Below are positions 19,761 through 29,197 of a DNA stretch of 64,000 nucleotides, in pieces. This DNA comes from Dickeya fangzhongdai. GTDB taxonomy: Bacteria > Pseudomonadota > Gammaproteobacteria > Enterobacterales > Enterobacteriaceae. The notes beneath the pieces are model-generated. The model saw only the letters and a program-made list of their open reading frames with translations. It searched no databases and was not told the DNA's origin. Numbering within the stretch: the stretch's first letter is position 1; the number at the start of each line of letters is the position of its first letter. The stretch is from contig NZ_CP025003.1 in the NCBI RefSeq assembly GCF_002812485.1, positions 806,001 to 870,000 on the forward strand, written 5' to 3'. The position numbers were made by a program, and so were the translations under genes.

Positions 19761-19909
19761 GGTGAGAAATAAACAGAATCCCCGTTGTTATTGCTAATCA
19801 ATAACAGTGGATAAATCCTGACTCCGGCGACGTGATGCTGCCCGGAACAGGTGTTTTATCGTATTTCAACAGCGGCTGATAGTACGCTAAAAAAAGAGAT
19901 GTTCGTGTA

Positions 19910-20629
19910 ATGAAAAAACAACCGAAAGTATTCACCGGAATAGGCGTTTGCCTGGCTGCGTTATTGGCGGTGCCCTGTATCGCATGGATGGCGGGCTGGC
20001 AGTGGAATCCGGATGCGCCGTCCCGGCTGCTGGCCTTTTTTTATTTTCTGACGCAAACGGTGAGTAATCCGTTCGGTATTATCACGGCGCTGTTTTTACT
20101 GGGTGTGCTGCTATGGGTGTTAAAACCCGCGAAGACGCTCGTCTGGCGATGTGCTTTGTTGATTATCGCGCCCATTTTGCTGGGACAAGTGTCCGTTGGC
20201 GTACTGAAGCGATGCGTACAGGAGCCGCGGCCGTTTGTGGCGTGGTTAAGCCACAACCAGCCAGCGGAAATTCACCGTTTCTACAATCTGGATACCGATA
20301 AACGCCGCCGCATCGTATTTGACGGCCTTAAAGACCATGCCACGATGCCTGTCTGGCAAAAAGCCCACTGGGCGGAGCAAACCAGCTATTCATTTCCTTC
20401 CGGTCACTCTATTTTCGCCGCCGCCTGGGCCATGCTCGGGGTCGGGTTACTGTGGCCGCGGCGGCGTTTTATCGGCGCGGTGGCGCTGATCGCCTGGGCC
20501 GCCGGCGTGCTGGCAAGCCGTCTCCTGCTTGGCATGCACTGGCCGGTCGACTTGCTTGGATCGACAGGGCTGGCTCTGATCCTGACGTATCCTTCGATCA
20601 AGATGATCAACCGTACTGTTCCGGTTTGA
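19910..20629 (+). CDS. pgpB: Phosphatidylglycerophosphatase B / PAP2 phosphatase
   Basis: 239 aa integral membrane lipid phosphatase acting on phosphatidylglycerophosphate and undecaprenyl pyrophosphate at the periplasmic face. The three PAP2 motifs are intact: LKRCVQEPRPF (motif 1), YSFPSGHSIFAA (motif 2, catalytic His) and SRLLLGMHWPVDLL (motif 3). About six membrane segments are visible. Overall sequence and spacing follow E. coli PgpB as I remember it, with a slightly shorter C-terminus. It is preceded by AAAAAGAG upstream of the ATG. Confidence 0.88.
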   Translation: MKKQPKVFTGIGVCLAALLAVPCIAWMAGWQWNPDAPSRLLAFFYFLTQTVSNPFGIITALFLLGVLLWVLKPAKTLVWRCALLIIAPILLGQVSVGVLKRCVQEPRPFVAWLSHNQPAEIHRFYNLDTDKRRRIVFDGLKDHATMPVWQKAHWAEQTSYSFPSGHSIFAAAWAMLGVGLLWPRRRFIGAVALIAWAAGVLASRLLLGMHWPVDLLGSTGLALILTYPSIKMINRTVPV

Positions 20630-20859
20630 ACGACCCGCGCATCGACGGGGTATCCATCGGATAGACCGGTTCAGATCAGTCACTGGCTGAGCGCGGCATA
20701 ACCGTATGTGCCGCATACCTTGAGGCGCCTGAACAACGCGACATGCTATTAACAGTTTCAAAAATAAACCAGCTCCCAAAAGGAAACAAAATGCAGTATG
20801 GTTATGCAGGTATGAAATAGAAACTCATCAACGGCAGCAGATGGAGCAGAGGTAACAAG

Positions 20860-21237
20860 ATGCCTGAATTCAATGTCTACAGCAAAACCTGTCCGGCGCG
20901 CGTGGTGCTGGATCGTTTGTCCAATAAGTGGTCGCTGTTGATTCTGGATCGTCTGGCGTGCGAGCCGGTACGATTTAATCAATTAAGACGTGACATTGAA
21001 GGCGTATCGCAGAAGGTGTTGTCGCAGACGCTGAAGCATCTGGAGCGCGATGGCATGATCCGTCGGCAGGTGTTCGCCACGGTGCCGGTGACGGTGGAGT
21101 ATTCGATTACCTCGCTGGGTAAGACGCTGGTCAAGACCGTACACGAACTGACCCACTGGGCAGAGAGCAATATTGATGAAGTCATGCTCGCCCAGCAGCG
21201 CTACGACGAGCTTAATTCGGCTTCCACGGCGGCATAA
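20860..21237 (+). CDS. HxlR-family transcriptional regulator
   Basis: 125 aa winged helix. The family signature is present: an N-terminal Cys (KTCPARVVLDRLSNKWSLLIL, Cys11), then RFNQLRRDIEGVSQKVLSQTLKHLERDGMI (recognition helix) and VEYSITSLGKTL (wing). HxlR proteins often sense electrophiles or oxidants through this Cys. The target is not evident: pgpB upstream runs in the same direction and the wbpM-like gene downstream is convergent. The ATG at 20860 follows GAGGTAACAAG. Confidence 0.88.
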   Translation: MPEFNVYSKTCPARVVLDRLSNKWSLLILDRLACEPVRFNQLRRDIEGVSQKVLSQTLKHLERDGMIRRQVFATVPVTVEYSITSLGKTLVKTVHELTHWAESNIDEVMLAQQRYDELNSASTAA

Positions 21238-21315
21238 TCGTTTAATCGGTAGCGCTTCTCTATCCGACGATGAGGGCTGCGGTTTAATCCGACTGGCCTT
21301 TTGAAAAGGCGATGA

Positions 21316-21353
21316 TGCCTGTCGTGATACATGCAATGTATCGGGAACAGGCA
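21316..21353. repeat. Double-stem inverted repeat between hxlR-like and wbpM-like genes
   Basis: The outer stem TGCCTGT/ACAGGCA and inner stem GATACAT/ATGTATC are both perfect and nested, with a CAATG-type apex. It lies between convergent genes. It is preceded by the small palindrome CCTTTTGAAAAGG. There is no T-run on either side, so it is either a Rho-type end structure or an element of unknown role. Confidence 0.5.
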
Positions 21354-21427
21354 ATCTCAGCGATTTACGGACGGGGGTTATTAAAAAGCCGCGGTATGAG
21401 GTCGGCCCCGGCCATTAATCATACCCG

Positions 21428-23329
21428 TTAATCCTTCTGCTCTTTATTATTCGCAATATTATTATTGGCGATGGGCGTATATCCCGTTGGCGCTTCCAGC
21501 AATATCTCCTTGATGTCGCCGACATCATAATCATGGCAACTCTTGTCGAGCTTTTGTAACAGTTGTTCCATTTCCTGCCAGCTCAGTCTTTCTTCCTGCG
21601 CGGTCATGATTCTGGGGTGGCTGGTGCCTTCTACATTTTCGCCAATCAACAATTCCTCGTAGAGCTTTTCTCCCGGGCGTAATCCCGTGAATTTAATAAC
21701 GATATCGCCATCTTCGCCATAGCCTTCGATGCACCCTTTCATTCCCATCAGGTTGATCATTCTGCGCGCTAAATCGAGGATTTTAACCGGCTCCCCCATA
21801 TCCAGAACAAAAACCTGGCCGTTAATCCCCATCGCGCCTGCCTGTATAACGAGTTGCGCCGCTTCAGGTATCAGCATGAAATAACGGGTAATGTCCGGAT
21901 GGGTTACCGTAACCGGGCCTCCCTGACGAATCTGTTTTTTAAACAGCGGAACGACAGAGCCAGAGGAACCTAATACGTTGCCGAAACGGACCATGGTGAA
22001 GGTCGTCTGGCTTTGCCGTTCCGCCAGCGCTTGCAGAATCAGTTCTGCCATTCGCTTACTGGTCCCCATGATGTTGGTGGGGCGCACCGCTTTGTCGGTC
22101 GAAATCAGGGTGAAGTTGCGCACCCCTTCCTCTATTGCGGCTTCGGCGCAGGCCAGCGTGCCGAAGACATTATTGCGGATACCTTCGATGACATTGTCTT
22201 CCACCAACGGCACATGCTTGTAAGCCGCGGCATGATAAATGGTTTCTACCTGATGGGCCCGCATCAGCTTCTGGATCCGGTTTTGCTTTTGCACCGACCC
22301 CAGTGCGGCAACGATTTTGGTATCAAGCAGCAAACGTTTCTTGATGCCCTGAAGCTCCTGGTCGATGGTATAGAGGTTGTATTCATTCAGTTCAAACAGC
22401 ACCAGCGTGCGGGGGTGCTGCGTCAGAATCTGGCGGCAGAGCTCTGAGCCGATGGAACCGCCAGCTCCGGTAACCATGACTGATTTGCCGGTAATGTTTT
22501 TAGACATCAGCTGCTTGTCGGGGCCTACCGCTTCACGTCCCAGCAAGTCCGCCACGTCCAAATCCCGTATTTCTGTCGCAACAGCCTTTCCGGCGGCAAT
22601 GTCTTCGACCGAGGGTACGGATTGCACTTCAATCGGCCAGTGCGACAATTTTTCCAGCAATCTCAATCGCTGGCCTTTTTTGATGTTATTAATCGCCAGC
22701 AGCAGTTTTACCGGTTGATATAACGGTTTCAGTTTTTCGAATTCGCTACTGTGATGCACCTTGATGCCGCAGATGATTTGACCAATCTTTTTTTCGTCAT
22801 CATCAAGCACCACCACCGGATGAAACTCGTCTCCCTGGATCAGGGAATAAAGCAGGTCACGCCCGGTTGCTCCCGCGCCATAGATAAAGACATTTGGCTT
22901 CTGACGTTTGTAATAGTGGTAATAAAACGTGCGAATGAGTACGCGAGGGCTGCCCAGCGCCAGCGTCGCCAGTCCGGCGTAGATAAAAGGGACGCTGCGC
23001 GGCACAAACGACTGAAAAAAGAAACTACTCAGCGCCAGGCTGATGGCCGACAGAATCACCGACAGAAAAACATACCCCATTGCCGGCAGCATCATGTAAC
23101 GCAGCACGGCCCTGTACATACCGCAGCGAATAAATACCAAAAGCGTGATGGACAACGTGATCAGGACGCTGGCGATTTCAGCGTAACCCACAGGAAAATC
23201 CAAGGTGCCCAAACGAACGGCGACGGCCAGATAAAGTGAAACTACAATGGCGATCGCATCATAGAGCACCGTCATGATGCGTTTGTTTCTACGCTCAGTA
23301 CTTAGCAAAAATGGAATGGGTTTAAACAT
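21428..23329 (-). CDS. WbpM/FlaA1-like nucleotide-sugar 4,6-dehydratase, membrane-anchored
   Basis: 633 aa. Four N-terminal membrane segments (about residues 20-130) and a first nucleotide-binding fold (FIYGAGATGRDLLYSL) precede the catalytic SDR domain with TGAGGSIGSE at 287-296. The active site DKAVRPTNIMGTSK has Met421 in place of the usual Tyr and Lys425, the M-x3-K form typical of long WbpM-type UDP-GlcNAc C6-dehydratases. The product would be a UDP-4-keto-6-deoxy sugar for surface glycan synthesis. It runs divergently from the epimerase and glycosyl-phosphate transferase genes; together they look like a minimal glycan-initiation set. Confidence 0.88.
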   Translation of the reverse strand: MFKPIPFLLSTERRNKRIMTVLYDAIAIVVSLYLAVAVRLGTLDFPVGYAEIASVLITLSITLLVFIRCGMYRAVLRYMMLPAMGYVFLSVILSAISLALSSFFFQSFVPRSVPFIYAGLATLALGSPRVLIRTFYYHYYKRQKPNVFIYGAGATGRDLLYSLIQGDEFHPVVVLDDDEKKIGQIICGIKVHHSSEFEKLKPLYQPVKLLLAINNIKKGQRLRLLEKLSHWPIEVQSVPSVEDIAAGKAVATEIRDLDVADLLGREAVGPDKQLMSKNITGKSVMVTGAGGSIGSELCRQILTQHPRTLVLFELNEYNLYTIDQELQGIKKRLLLDTKIVAALGSVQKQNRIQKLMRAHQVETIYHAAAYKHVPLVEDNVIEGIRNNVFGTLACAEAAIEEGVRNFTLISTDKAVRPTNIMGTSKRMAELILQALAERQSQTTFTMVRFGNVLGSSGSVVPLFKKQIRQGGPVTVTHPDITRYFMLIPEAAQLVIQAGAMGINGQVFVLDMGEPVKILDLARRMINLMGMKGCIEGYGEDGDIVIKFTGLRPGEKLYEELLIGENVEGTSHPRIMTAQEERLSWQEMEQLLQKLDKSCHDYDVGDIKEILLEAPTGYTPIANNNIANNKEQKD

Positions 23330-23484
23330 CTGGGGCCTGAATGTCTGTGTGAGACGACAATTGGAGTAAATTAGGCGGACATTTTAGTGGTCCGACAACG
23401 TCTTGACCAGCTGTGAGAATCTCAATTTCTGGTATAGCGGGTACCAAGGTATTATCAGGTATTTTCCTGCGGAAGGTAACCATA

Positions 23485-24459
23485 TTGAAAATCTTAGTAA
23501 CGGGAAGCCGTGGGTTTATCGGGAAGCGGCTGGTCGCGCTGGCGGGCGAGCAAGGCATCGCCTGTGTTCTGCATTGCAGCGAGCGTGCAGAGGTATCCGA
23601 TAGCCCGATGATTCGCGCCAATCTGACCGCCACGACCGACTGGACGCCGGCGCTGCAGGGTGTGGATGCGGTGGTACACTGCGCCGCCAGAGTGCATCAG
23701 ATGCAGGACGGCGGTGATGCATTGGCGCTTTATCGGGAAACCAATGTGGCGGGGACGTTGCGACTGGCGCAGCAGGCCGCGGAAGCCGGCGTTAAACGGT
23801 TTGTCTTTCTGAGTTCCATCAAGGTGAATGGCGAAACCACTCAGCCTGGCCGGCCTTTTCAGCCCGATGTGGCGGTACCGCCCGCCGATCCTTACGGCGT
23901 GAGCAAATACGAGGCGGAGCAGGCGCTGATGCGTCTGGCGCAGGAAACCGGTCTTGAGGTGGTGATTATTCGCCCGCCGCTGGTGTATGGACCGGGCGTC
24001 AAAGCCAATTTCCGGGCGATGATGAACTGGACCAGCAAAGGCGTGCCGCTGCCGCTGGCGGCGGTTCATAACCAGCGCAGTCTGGTATTTGTGGACAACC
24101 TGGCCGACCTGATTCTGCTGAGTTTGCGCCATCCGCAGGCGCCGGGGCGGGTGTGGCTGGCGTCGGACGACCACGACGTCTCCACCGCCGATCTGCTGGC
24201 GGATATGGCGGCGGCGCTGGGGGTGAAAAACCGCTGTTGGCCGCTGCCGCCGTGGGTACTGAAAAGCGCCGCGGCCCTGCTGGGAAAATCCGCGGTGGCG
24301 GAGCGCCTGCTGGGTTCGCTGCAGGTGGATATCCGCGAAACCCGGCAACGGCTTGGCTGGCAGCCCGCCGTCCCTTATCATCAGGCGATTGCCATCACGG
24401 CGCGGGCGTTTCTGGCGGAAACGTCCGGCGTCTCCGAGTCCGAATCCAAAAAAGGTTGA
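23485..24459 (+). CDS. NAD-dependent nucleotide-sugar epimerase/reductase (SDR)
   Basis: 324 aa from a TTG start at 23485. The Rossmann motif follows at once (KILVTGSRGFIGKRL), and GGAAGG lies 8 bp upstream, so TTG fits much better than an ATG 24 codons earlier. The catalytic triad is SSIKVNG (Ser) and YGVSKYEAE (Tyr-x3-Lys). RSLVFVDNLADLILL is typical of UDP-sugar 4-epimerases/reductases such as those paired with WbpL or PglC transferases. It probably acts on the keto-sugar made by the divergent dehydratase or epimerises UDP-GlcNAc. A downstream transferase gene follows after 9 bp. Confidence 0.85.
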   Translation: MKILVTGSRGFIGKRLVALAGEQGIACVLHCSERAEVSDSPMIRANLTATTDWTPALQGVDAVVHCAARVHQMQDGGDALALYRETNVAGTLRLAQQAAEAGVKRFVFLSSIKVNGETTQPGRPFQPDVAVPPADPYGVSKYEAEQALMRLAQETGLEVVIIRPPLVYGPGVKANFRAMMNWTSKGVPLPLAAVHNQRSLVFVDNLADLILLSLRHPQAPGRVWLASDDHDVSTADLLADMAAALGVKNRCWPLPPWVLKSAAALLGKSAVAERLLGSLQVDIRETRQRLGWQPAVPYHQAIAITARAFLAETSGVSESESKKG

Positions 24460-24468
24460 CCGATTATT

Positions 24469-25017
24469 ATGCTGCGTGTTCTGGATGTATTACTGGCGCT
24501 GATTGGCTTGCTGTGTCTGTGGCCGGTGATGCTGATTGTTTATGTGTTGGGATTGTTTGATACCGGTTCGCCGGTTTTTATTCAGCAGCGGGTCGGCCGA
24601 CATCAGCGCCCGTTTAACCTGATTAAGTTCCGCACGATGGCGGTGACGACCGAGTCAGTGGCGACGCACCTTGCCAGCCGCAGTGCCGTGACGCGGTTAG
24701 GCGCGTTTTTGCGTAAAACCAAGCTGGATGAGTTGCCTCAGTTGATTAATGTGCTGAGAGGGGAGATGAGCCTGGTGGGGCCGCGTCCTTGTCTGTTTAA
24801 CCAACAGGAACTGATTGCCGAACGTCAGGCGCGCGGCGTATTTGATGTGTTGCCGGGGATTACCGGGCTGGCGCAGGTTAACGCTATCGATATGTCTACG
24901 CCGCAGAAACTGGCGGAGTGGGATCAACGCATGATTCAGACCCTATCGGTAAAACATTACTTCACTTATCTGGTGCAAACGGTGGTCGGCAAAGGTTCCG
25001 GCGATCGGGTGCGGTGA
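24469..25017 (+). CDS. PglC-like polyprenyl-phosphate glycosyl-1-phosphate transferase
   Basis: 182 aa, the minimal monotopic form. A single N-terminal re-entrant hydrophobic helix (VLLALIGLLCLWPVMLIVYV) is followed by QQRVGRHQRPFNLIKFRTM and LRKTKLDELPQLINVLRGEM, then SLVGPRP, the catalytic Asp-Glu and binding signatures of this superfamily. The enzyme transfers a sugar 1-phosphate to undecaprenyl phosphate, the first committed step of an O-antigen, capsule or exopolysaccharide. No further glycosyltransferase gene follows; the transcript runs towards a convergent operon end at 25078. Confidence 0.88.
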   Translation: MLRVLDVLLALIGLLCLWPVMLIVYVLGLFDTGSPVFIQQRVGRHQRPFNLIKFRTMAVTTESVATHLASRSAVTRLGAFLRKTKLDELPQLINVLRGEMSLVGPRPCLFNQQELIAERQARGVFDVLPGITGLAQVNAIDMSTPQKLAEWDQRMIQTLSVKHYFTYLVQTVVGKGSGDRVR

Positions 25018-25048
25018 GAAAAAACGATGCCGGTCAAACCGGCATCGT
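25017..25048 (-). terminator. Intrinsic terminator of the ugp-like operon
   Basis: An 11-bp perfect stem (ACGATGCCGGT/ACCGGCATCGT) with a CAA loop. On the minus strand it is followed by TTTTTTC, so it terminates the operon ending at 25078. The T-tract reaches into the stop codon of the convergent transferase gene. Confidence 0.85.
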
Positions 25049-25077
25049 AACTAACATCTCTTCATGGTGTGGAAGGA

Positions 25078-26400
25078 TCACTTCACCGGGGCCAGCGCCG
25101 TCTGGTCCACGTAGGGTTTCATGATAGTGTCCGCTTCCTGCTGGGCGGCTTTGGCCGCCGCTTCCGGCGTGACTTTCTCGTCATTCACCACCGCGGCCAG
25201 CTGGTTTTCCATCGCTTTACGCACCGCTACGGTTTCATAGGTGGAGTACCACGGATGGGCATACTTCAACTGCTCCAGCGCGGTGGCGGCGCGCGGGTCT
25301 TTTTCCAGATAGGTTTTCATTTCCGGCGTGTCGTATGAGGCTTTGCGCGGCGAGAAATAGCCGGTGAAGCGGCTCCAGGCGCCGTTAACCTGCGGGCTGA
25401 CCAGATAGCTCAGGAACTGGTAGGCGGCCTTTTTCTGCTCGTCGGAAATACCTTTGAAGCTTACCAGGCTGGCGCCGCCGATCGGTACCGCGCGCTGCTC
25501 TTTGGCGGGCAGCATCGCCACGCCCAGTTCAAAGTCTTTGGTGTTTTCACGCATAAAACCCAGCGCGCCGGTGCTCAGCATCGCCATGCCGAGTTTGCCG
25601 GAGAAGAACGCAGCGCTGATCTGCTTGGAATCCAGTACGCCGGACGGCATCACGTTGTCTTTGTAGATCAGGTTTTGCCAGAAGCGCAGCGCGCCGATGG
25701 TCGTCGGGGTGTTGTAGTAGACCTCGCCCGGATAGTCCTCGTTGAAGTAGTTGCCGCCGTTGGCGCGCACCAGCGAGGAGAAAATCCAGCCGCCGTAGTC
25801 GTCGTTGGTGGACGGCAGCATGATGCCCCACTGGCCTTTGCTCTGGTCGGTCAGCTTCCTGGCGTCTTCCAGCAGCGCCTGCCAGGTTTGCGGCGCCTGG
25901 GCGATGCCGGCTTTTTCGAACATCGTCTTGTTGTAATAGAGGATCGGCGTCGAGTTGTGGAACGGAATGGCGTACGTCACGCCCATCACCTGCGCGTTCT
26001 TGTGCATGGCCGGCCAGAATTCGTTGGTCAAAAACGTACCGGCTTTTTCGTTGCCGAATTTGAACAGTTCGTCCATCGGCAGGATTTCGTTTTTCAGCGC
26101 CAGATCGGTGGTGAAGTTGGCGGACATGATCACCAGCGCGGGCGGCTGGCCGGCTTTCTGCGCCGCTTCCGCTTTCATTTTGGTGGTGTCGTAGTTACCG
26201 GTGAAAATTCCCCTCACTTCCACATCCTGCTGGGAACTGTTGAATTCTTTGATGATGCGGGTCATTTCCATCGTCAGTTTGCCGTCCACCGGGGCCGGAA
26301 ACATGAAATCGATGTTCTGTTTGGCCAGCGCCGAACCGGCGAAGGCCAGCGTGATGCCGAGGGTGAGCGCCTGTAACCGCTGTTTCAGGGGCTTATGCAT
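25078..26400 (-). CDS. Ugp-type ABC transporter solute-binding protein
   Basis: 440 aa periplasmic binding protein. The signal peptide ends AFAGSALA-K. The mature part follows the UgpB pattern: GNYDTTKMKAEAAQKAGQPP, then VTYAIPFHNSTPILYYNKTMFEKAG. Expected ligands are glycerol-3-phosphate or glycerophosphodiesters, consistent with gpdQ in the same operon. The ATG at 26400 is preceded by AGGAGATCC and overlaps the 3' end of the ATPase gene by 8 bp; starts further upstream would add 46 non-signal residues. It is the last gene of the operon. Confidence 0.85.
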   Translation of the reverse strand: MHKPLKQRLQALTLGITLAFAGSALAKQNIDFMFPAPVDGKLTMEMTRIIKEFNSSQQDVEVRGIFTGNYDTTKMKAEAAQKAGQPPALVIMSANFTTDLALKNEILPMDELFKFGNEKAGTFLTNEFWPAMHKNAQVMGVTYAIPFHNSTPILYYNKTMFEKAGIAQAPQTWQALLEDARKLTDQSKGQWGIMLPSTNDDYGGWIFSSLVRANGGNYFNEDYPGEVYYNTPTTIGALRFWQNLIYKDNVMPSGVLDSKQISAAFFSGKLGMAMLSTGALGFMRENTKDFELGVAMLPAKEQRAVPIGGASLVSFKGISDEQKKAAYQFLSYLVSPQVNGAWSRFTGYFSPRKASYDTPEMKTYLEKDPRAATALEQLKYAHPWYSTYETVAVRKAMENQLAAVVNDEKVTPEAAAKAAQQEADTIMKPYVDQTALAPVK

Positions 26401-27478
26401 GGGGGATCTCCTGGTATACGTTCTGCTGTGTATCAGCATGAAAAAGATGAACATCAAAAGGTGAAAAACCGAGGCTGACGGTATCGCCGACCATCGGGGC
26501 GTCGCCACGGTTTTTGCGGCTGTAGCGTAGTTCGCCAATCGGCGTGCTGATGTGCAGCAGATAGTCTGCGCCCATCAATTCTCGTTGCGTCACGGTGCCG
26601 GGCAGACGCAGCGTGTGCTGTTCGGTTTCCGGGGCATCGGTAAGGTGTTCCGGACGGATGCCGAAAATCACCTGCTGGAGCTGGCCGGCGTGCGGCGGCA
26701 GAGGAAGCGCTTGCTCACCCACCTGCACCGCGCCGCCTGCGCAAGACAGCGTAATAAGGTTCATGGCGGGCGAACCGATGAAACTCGCCACGAACCGGTT
26801 GGTCGGGAAGGCATACAACTGCTCCGGCGTGCCGACCTGCTGGACTTCGCCGTTGTTCATCACCACGATGCGATCCGCCATCGACATGGCTTCGGTCTGG
26901 TCGTGGGTGACGTAGACGGTGCTGGTTTTTAACTGCCGGTGCAGCGTCATGATGCCGTCGCGCACTTCGGTGCGCAGCCGGGCGTCCAGATTGGACAGCG
27001 GTTCATCCATCAGAAACAACCTGGGGTTGCGGACGATGGCGCGCGCCATCGCCACCCGCTGACGCTGGCCGCCGGACAGCTTGCCCGGTTTGCGGTCCAG
27101 CAGTTCGTCCAGTTGCAGCAACTGCGCCACTTTCTCCAGCCGGGGTTGCCAGCTCGCTTTCGGTTCATGGCGAATCTGCATGCCGAAGGTAATGTTGTCC
27201 TTCACCGTCAGGTGCGGAAACAGCGCGTAGTTCTGAAAAATCATCGCGAAGTTGCGCTCGCGCGGCGACCGGGCGGTGATGTCGTCGCCATCCAGCCAAA
27301 TCTCGCCGTCGCTTACCGTTTCCAGTCCGGCCAGCAGGCGCAGCAGGGTGCTTTTGCCGCAGCCGGACGGCCCGACCAGCACCAGAAATTCGCCGTCGGC
27401 GATCTCCAGCGACAGCGAGCGCAGCGCCGGTTTGTCGTCAAATCGTTTGCTGACGTTGTGCAGTCGTAACGTAGCCAT
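26393..27478 (-). CDS. Ugp-type ABC transporter ATPase
   Basis: 361 aa, MalK/UgpC class. Walker A is GPSGCGKSTLL, the Q-loop is FQNYALFPH, the ABC signature is LSGGQRQRVAMAR, Walker B is LFLMDEPLSNLDA and the switch His is in YVTHDQTEA. A C-terminal TOBE/regulatory domain of about 120 residues follows, as in UgpC. It overlaps gpdQ by one base (TAATG) and the binding-protein gene by 8 bp. It powers import with the two permeases encoded upstream. Confidence 0.92.
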   Translation of the reverse strand: MATLRLHNVSKRFDDKPALRSLSLEIADGEFLVLVGPSGCGKSTLLRLLAGLETVSDGEIWLDGDDITARSPRERNFAMIFQNYALFPHLTVKDNITFGMQIRHEPKASWQPRLEKVAQLLQLDELLDRKPGKLSGGQRQRVAMARAIVRNPRLFLMDEPLSNLDARLRTEVRDGIMTLHRQLKTSTVYVTHDQTEAMSMADRIVVMNNGEVQQVGTPEQLYAFPTNRFVASFIGSPAMNLITLSCAGGAVQVGEQALPLPPHAGQLQQVIFGIRPEHLTDAPETEQHTLRLPGTVTQRELMGADYLLHISTPIGELRYSRKNRGDAPMVGDTVSLGFSPFDVHLFHADTQQNVYQEIPHA

Positions 27479-28299
27479 TAACGCTCATCCACCGGGCAAC
27501 TGATGCTTTCGTTGTACAGCCACGGACCGGCGTAATGCGACAGCGGGTGCAGATAGCTGACCCACTGTTTGTCCACCAGACGGTGCATCAGGCAGGCCGG
27601 CGGCGACATGTCGTAGTAAGGGCGAGTGTCTTCGTGATAGTAGGGCACCTGATGGACCGTACCCGGCACGGTGGCGATGATCGCCTGACGGTACTGAGTC
27701 ATGATCAGGCAGTGGTTATGCCCGCAGAAAATGCGCACCAGCGACGGAAAACGCTCCACCAGTTCCAGCAGGCGGTGGCCGTTTTCGCAGGCGATGCGGT
27801 CCATTTGCGCGGAGCCGAGGGCGAGCGGCGGGTGGTGCATAAACACGGCGGTGGGCTTGTCATCACGCATCAGTTGCGCTTCCAGCCAGGCCAGCGTCTC
27901 TTCCGTCAGCCAGCCTTTGGAGGTGCCGGCGCGGCTGGAGTCGATGAACAGCAACCGGGTGGCGAAATCGTCAATCGCGTAGCGCATATTCTGCGGGTCG
28001 TGGCCCAGTTGCGGGCACAACGGTTGCAGATACTCCAGAAAGTGGGTTTTGTCGTCGTGGTTGCCGGGGATGATGTACAGCGGGTAGGCCAGATTGCCCA
28101 GAATCTGGCGGGCCACCTGGTATTCCGACGGGCGACCGCAGTTGACGATATCGCCGCTAATCACCACTGCGTCCGGGCGTTCGGTCAGGGCGTTAAGCTG
28201 CGACACCACGTCGGCGTTGCCGGCGTTGATGTCGATGAAATCGTACAGTTTCTGCCCTGGGCTTCGAAAATGGGTGTCGGAAATTTGCGCTAACAGCAT
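27478..28299 (-). CDS. gpdQ: Glycerophosphodiesterase GpdQ (metallophosphoesterase)
   Basis: 273 aa, very close to the binuclear-metal glycerophosphodiesterase GpdQ of Klebsiella (Enterobacter) aerogenes as I remember it. Metal ligands are all present: D8 and H10 (ISDTHFRS), D50 (VISGDIVN), N80 (IPGNHDD), H155 (MHHPPLAL), H194 and H196 (FCGHNHCL). It hydrolyses glycerophosphodiesters such as glycerophosphoethanolamine to glycerol-3-phosphate and the alcohol. There is no signal peptide, so it acts in the cytoplasm on imported substrate. It lies inside the transporter operon, 10 bp after the permease gene and overlapping the ATPase gene by one base. Confidence 0.93.
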   Translation of the reverse strand: MLLAQISDTHFRSPGQKLYDFIDINAGNADVVSQLNALTERPDAVVISGDIVNCGRPSEYQVARQILGNLAYPLYIIPGNHDDKTHFLEYLQPLCPQLGHDPQNMRYAIDDFATRLLFIDSSRAGTSKGWLTEETLAWLEAQLMRDDKPTAVFMHHPPLALGSAQMDRIACENGHRLLELVERFPSLVRIFCGHNHCLIMTQYRQAIIATVPGTVHQVPYYHEDTRPYYDMSPPACLMHRLVDKQWVSYLHPLSHYAGPWLYNESISCPVDER

Positions 28300-28309
28300 G
28301 AAAAACTCC

Positions 28310-29197
28310 TTATTTTATCCCTGAGAAACCAAAGCTTCTCAGGAACTGTTTTTGGAAAACGATAAACGCCAGCATCAGCGGCAGGCACACCATCAGCGTC
28401 CCGGCGCTGATCATTCCCCACTGGCCGCCGGATTCGGCACCCATGGCGAATGACACCAGCCCAACGGTCAGCACCTGTTTGTCCGGGTCGTTGAGCATCA
28501 TCAGCGGCCACAAATACTCGTTCCAGTGATAGGTAATGCTGACGGTGGCGAACGCCAGAATGGAGGGCCAGGACATCGGCAGCAGCACGCGGAATAACAC
28601 CTGCCACCAGCGGCAGCCCTCCATTAGCGCGGCTTCTTCAATCTCTTTGGGAATAGCCAGAAACGCCTGACGCATCAGAAATACGCCAAACGCCGAGGTG
28701 AAATAGGGCATCATCACGCCGGTCAGGGTATTGAGCAGGCCAAAGGCCTTCAGCGTCATCATATTGGGCACCATCATCACCACTGGCATGATCATCAACT
28801 GCACCAGAAACAGCAGGAATAGCGTCTGCTTGCCGCGAAACTCGTGGCAGGCGAAGACGTAACCGGCGGTGGTGATGGTCAGCAACTGGACGAAAAAGGT
28901 GCCGAAGGTAAAGAAAATGGTGTTGGCGTACAGGCTTATCCAGTCGGCGCTCTGCCAGGCGTCGCGGAAGTTATCCAGCGTCAGCGGCCAGCGCGGCAAC
29001 AGCGACGCCATTCCCACGCCAAAGGTGGTGGCGCTGAATGCCGACGAGAGCATCCAGATAAACGGGCTTATCCACAGCAGCGCGGCGCAGATCATCAGCA
29101 GGCTCAGAGTCGCCCGGCGCGACTGGCGCCAGCGCAGCCATGCCGGCAAGGGCGCGCGGGTGGAACAGGCAACGGCGGGGGAGATCTCAACGCTCAT
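28310..29197 (-). CDS. Ugp-type ABC transporter permease 2 (UgpE/MalG class)
   Basis: 295 aa with six membrane segments. The EAA loop that docks on the ATPase reads [20 protein letters not shown], followed by the LLPMSWPSI helix. The closing [15 protein letters not shown] is typical of UgpE/MalG proteins. The ATG at 29197 is chosen because AAGGGG lies 8 bp upstream; it overlaps the 3' end of the permease 1 gene by 11 bp. It works with the permease encoded just upstream. Confidence 0.9.
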   Translation of the reverse strand: MSVEISPAVACSTRAPLPAWLRWRQSRRATLSLLMICAALLWISPFIWMLSSAFSATTFGVGMASLLPRWPLTLDNFRDAWQSADWISLYANTIFFTFGTFFVQLLTITTAGYVFACHEFRGKQTLFLLFLVQLMIMPVVMMVPNMMTLKAFGLLNTLTGVMMPYFTSAFGVFLMRQAFLAIPKEIEEAALMEGCRWWQVLFRVLLPMSWPSILAFATVSITYHWNEYLWPLMMLNDPDKQVLTVGLVSFAMGAESGGQWGMISAGTLMVCLPLMLAFIVFQKQFLRSFGFSGIK

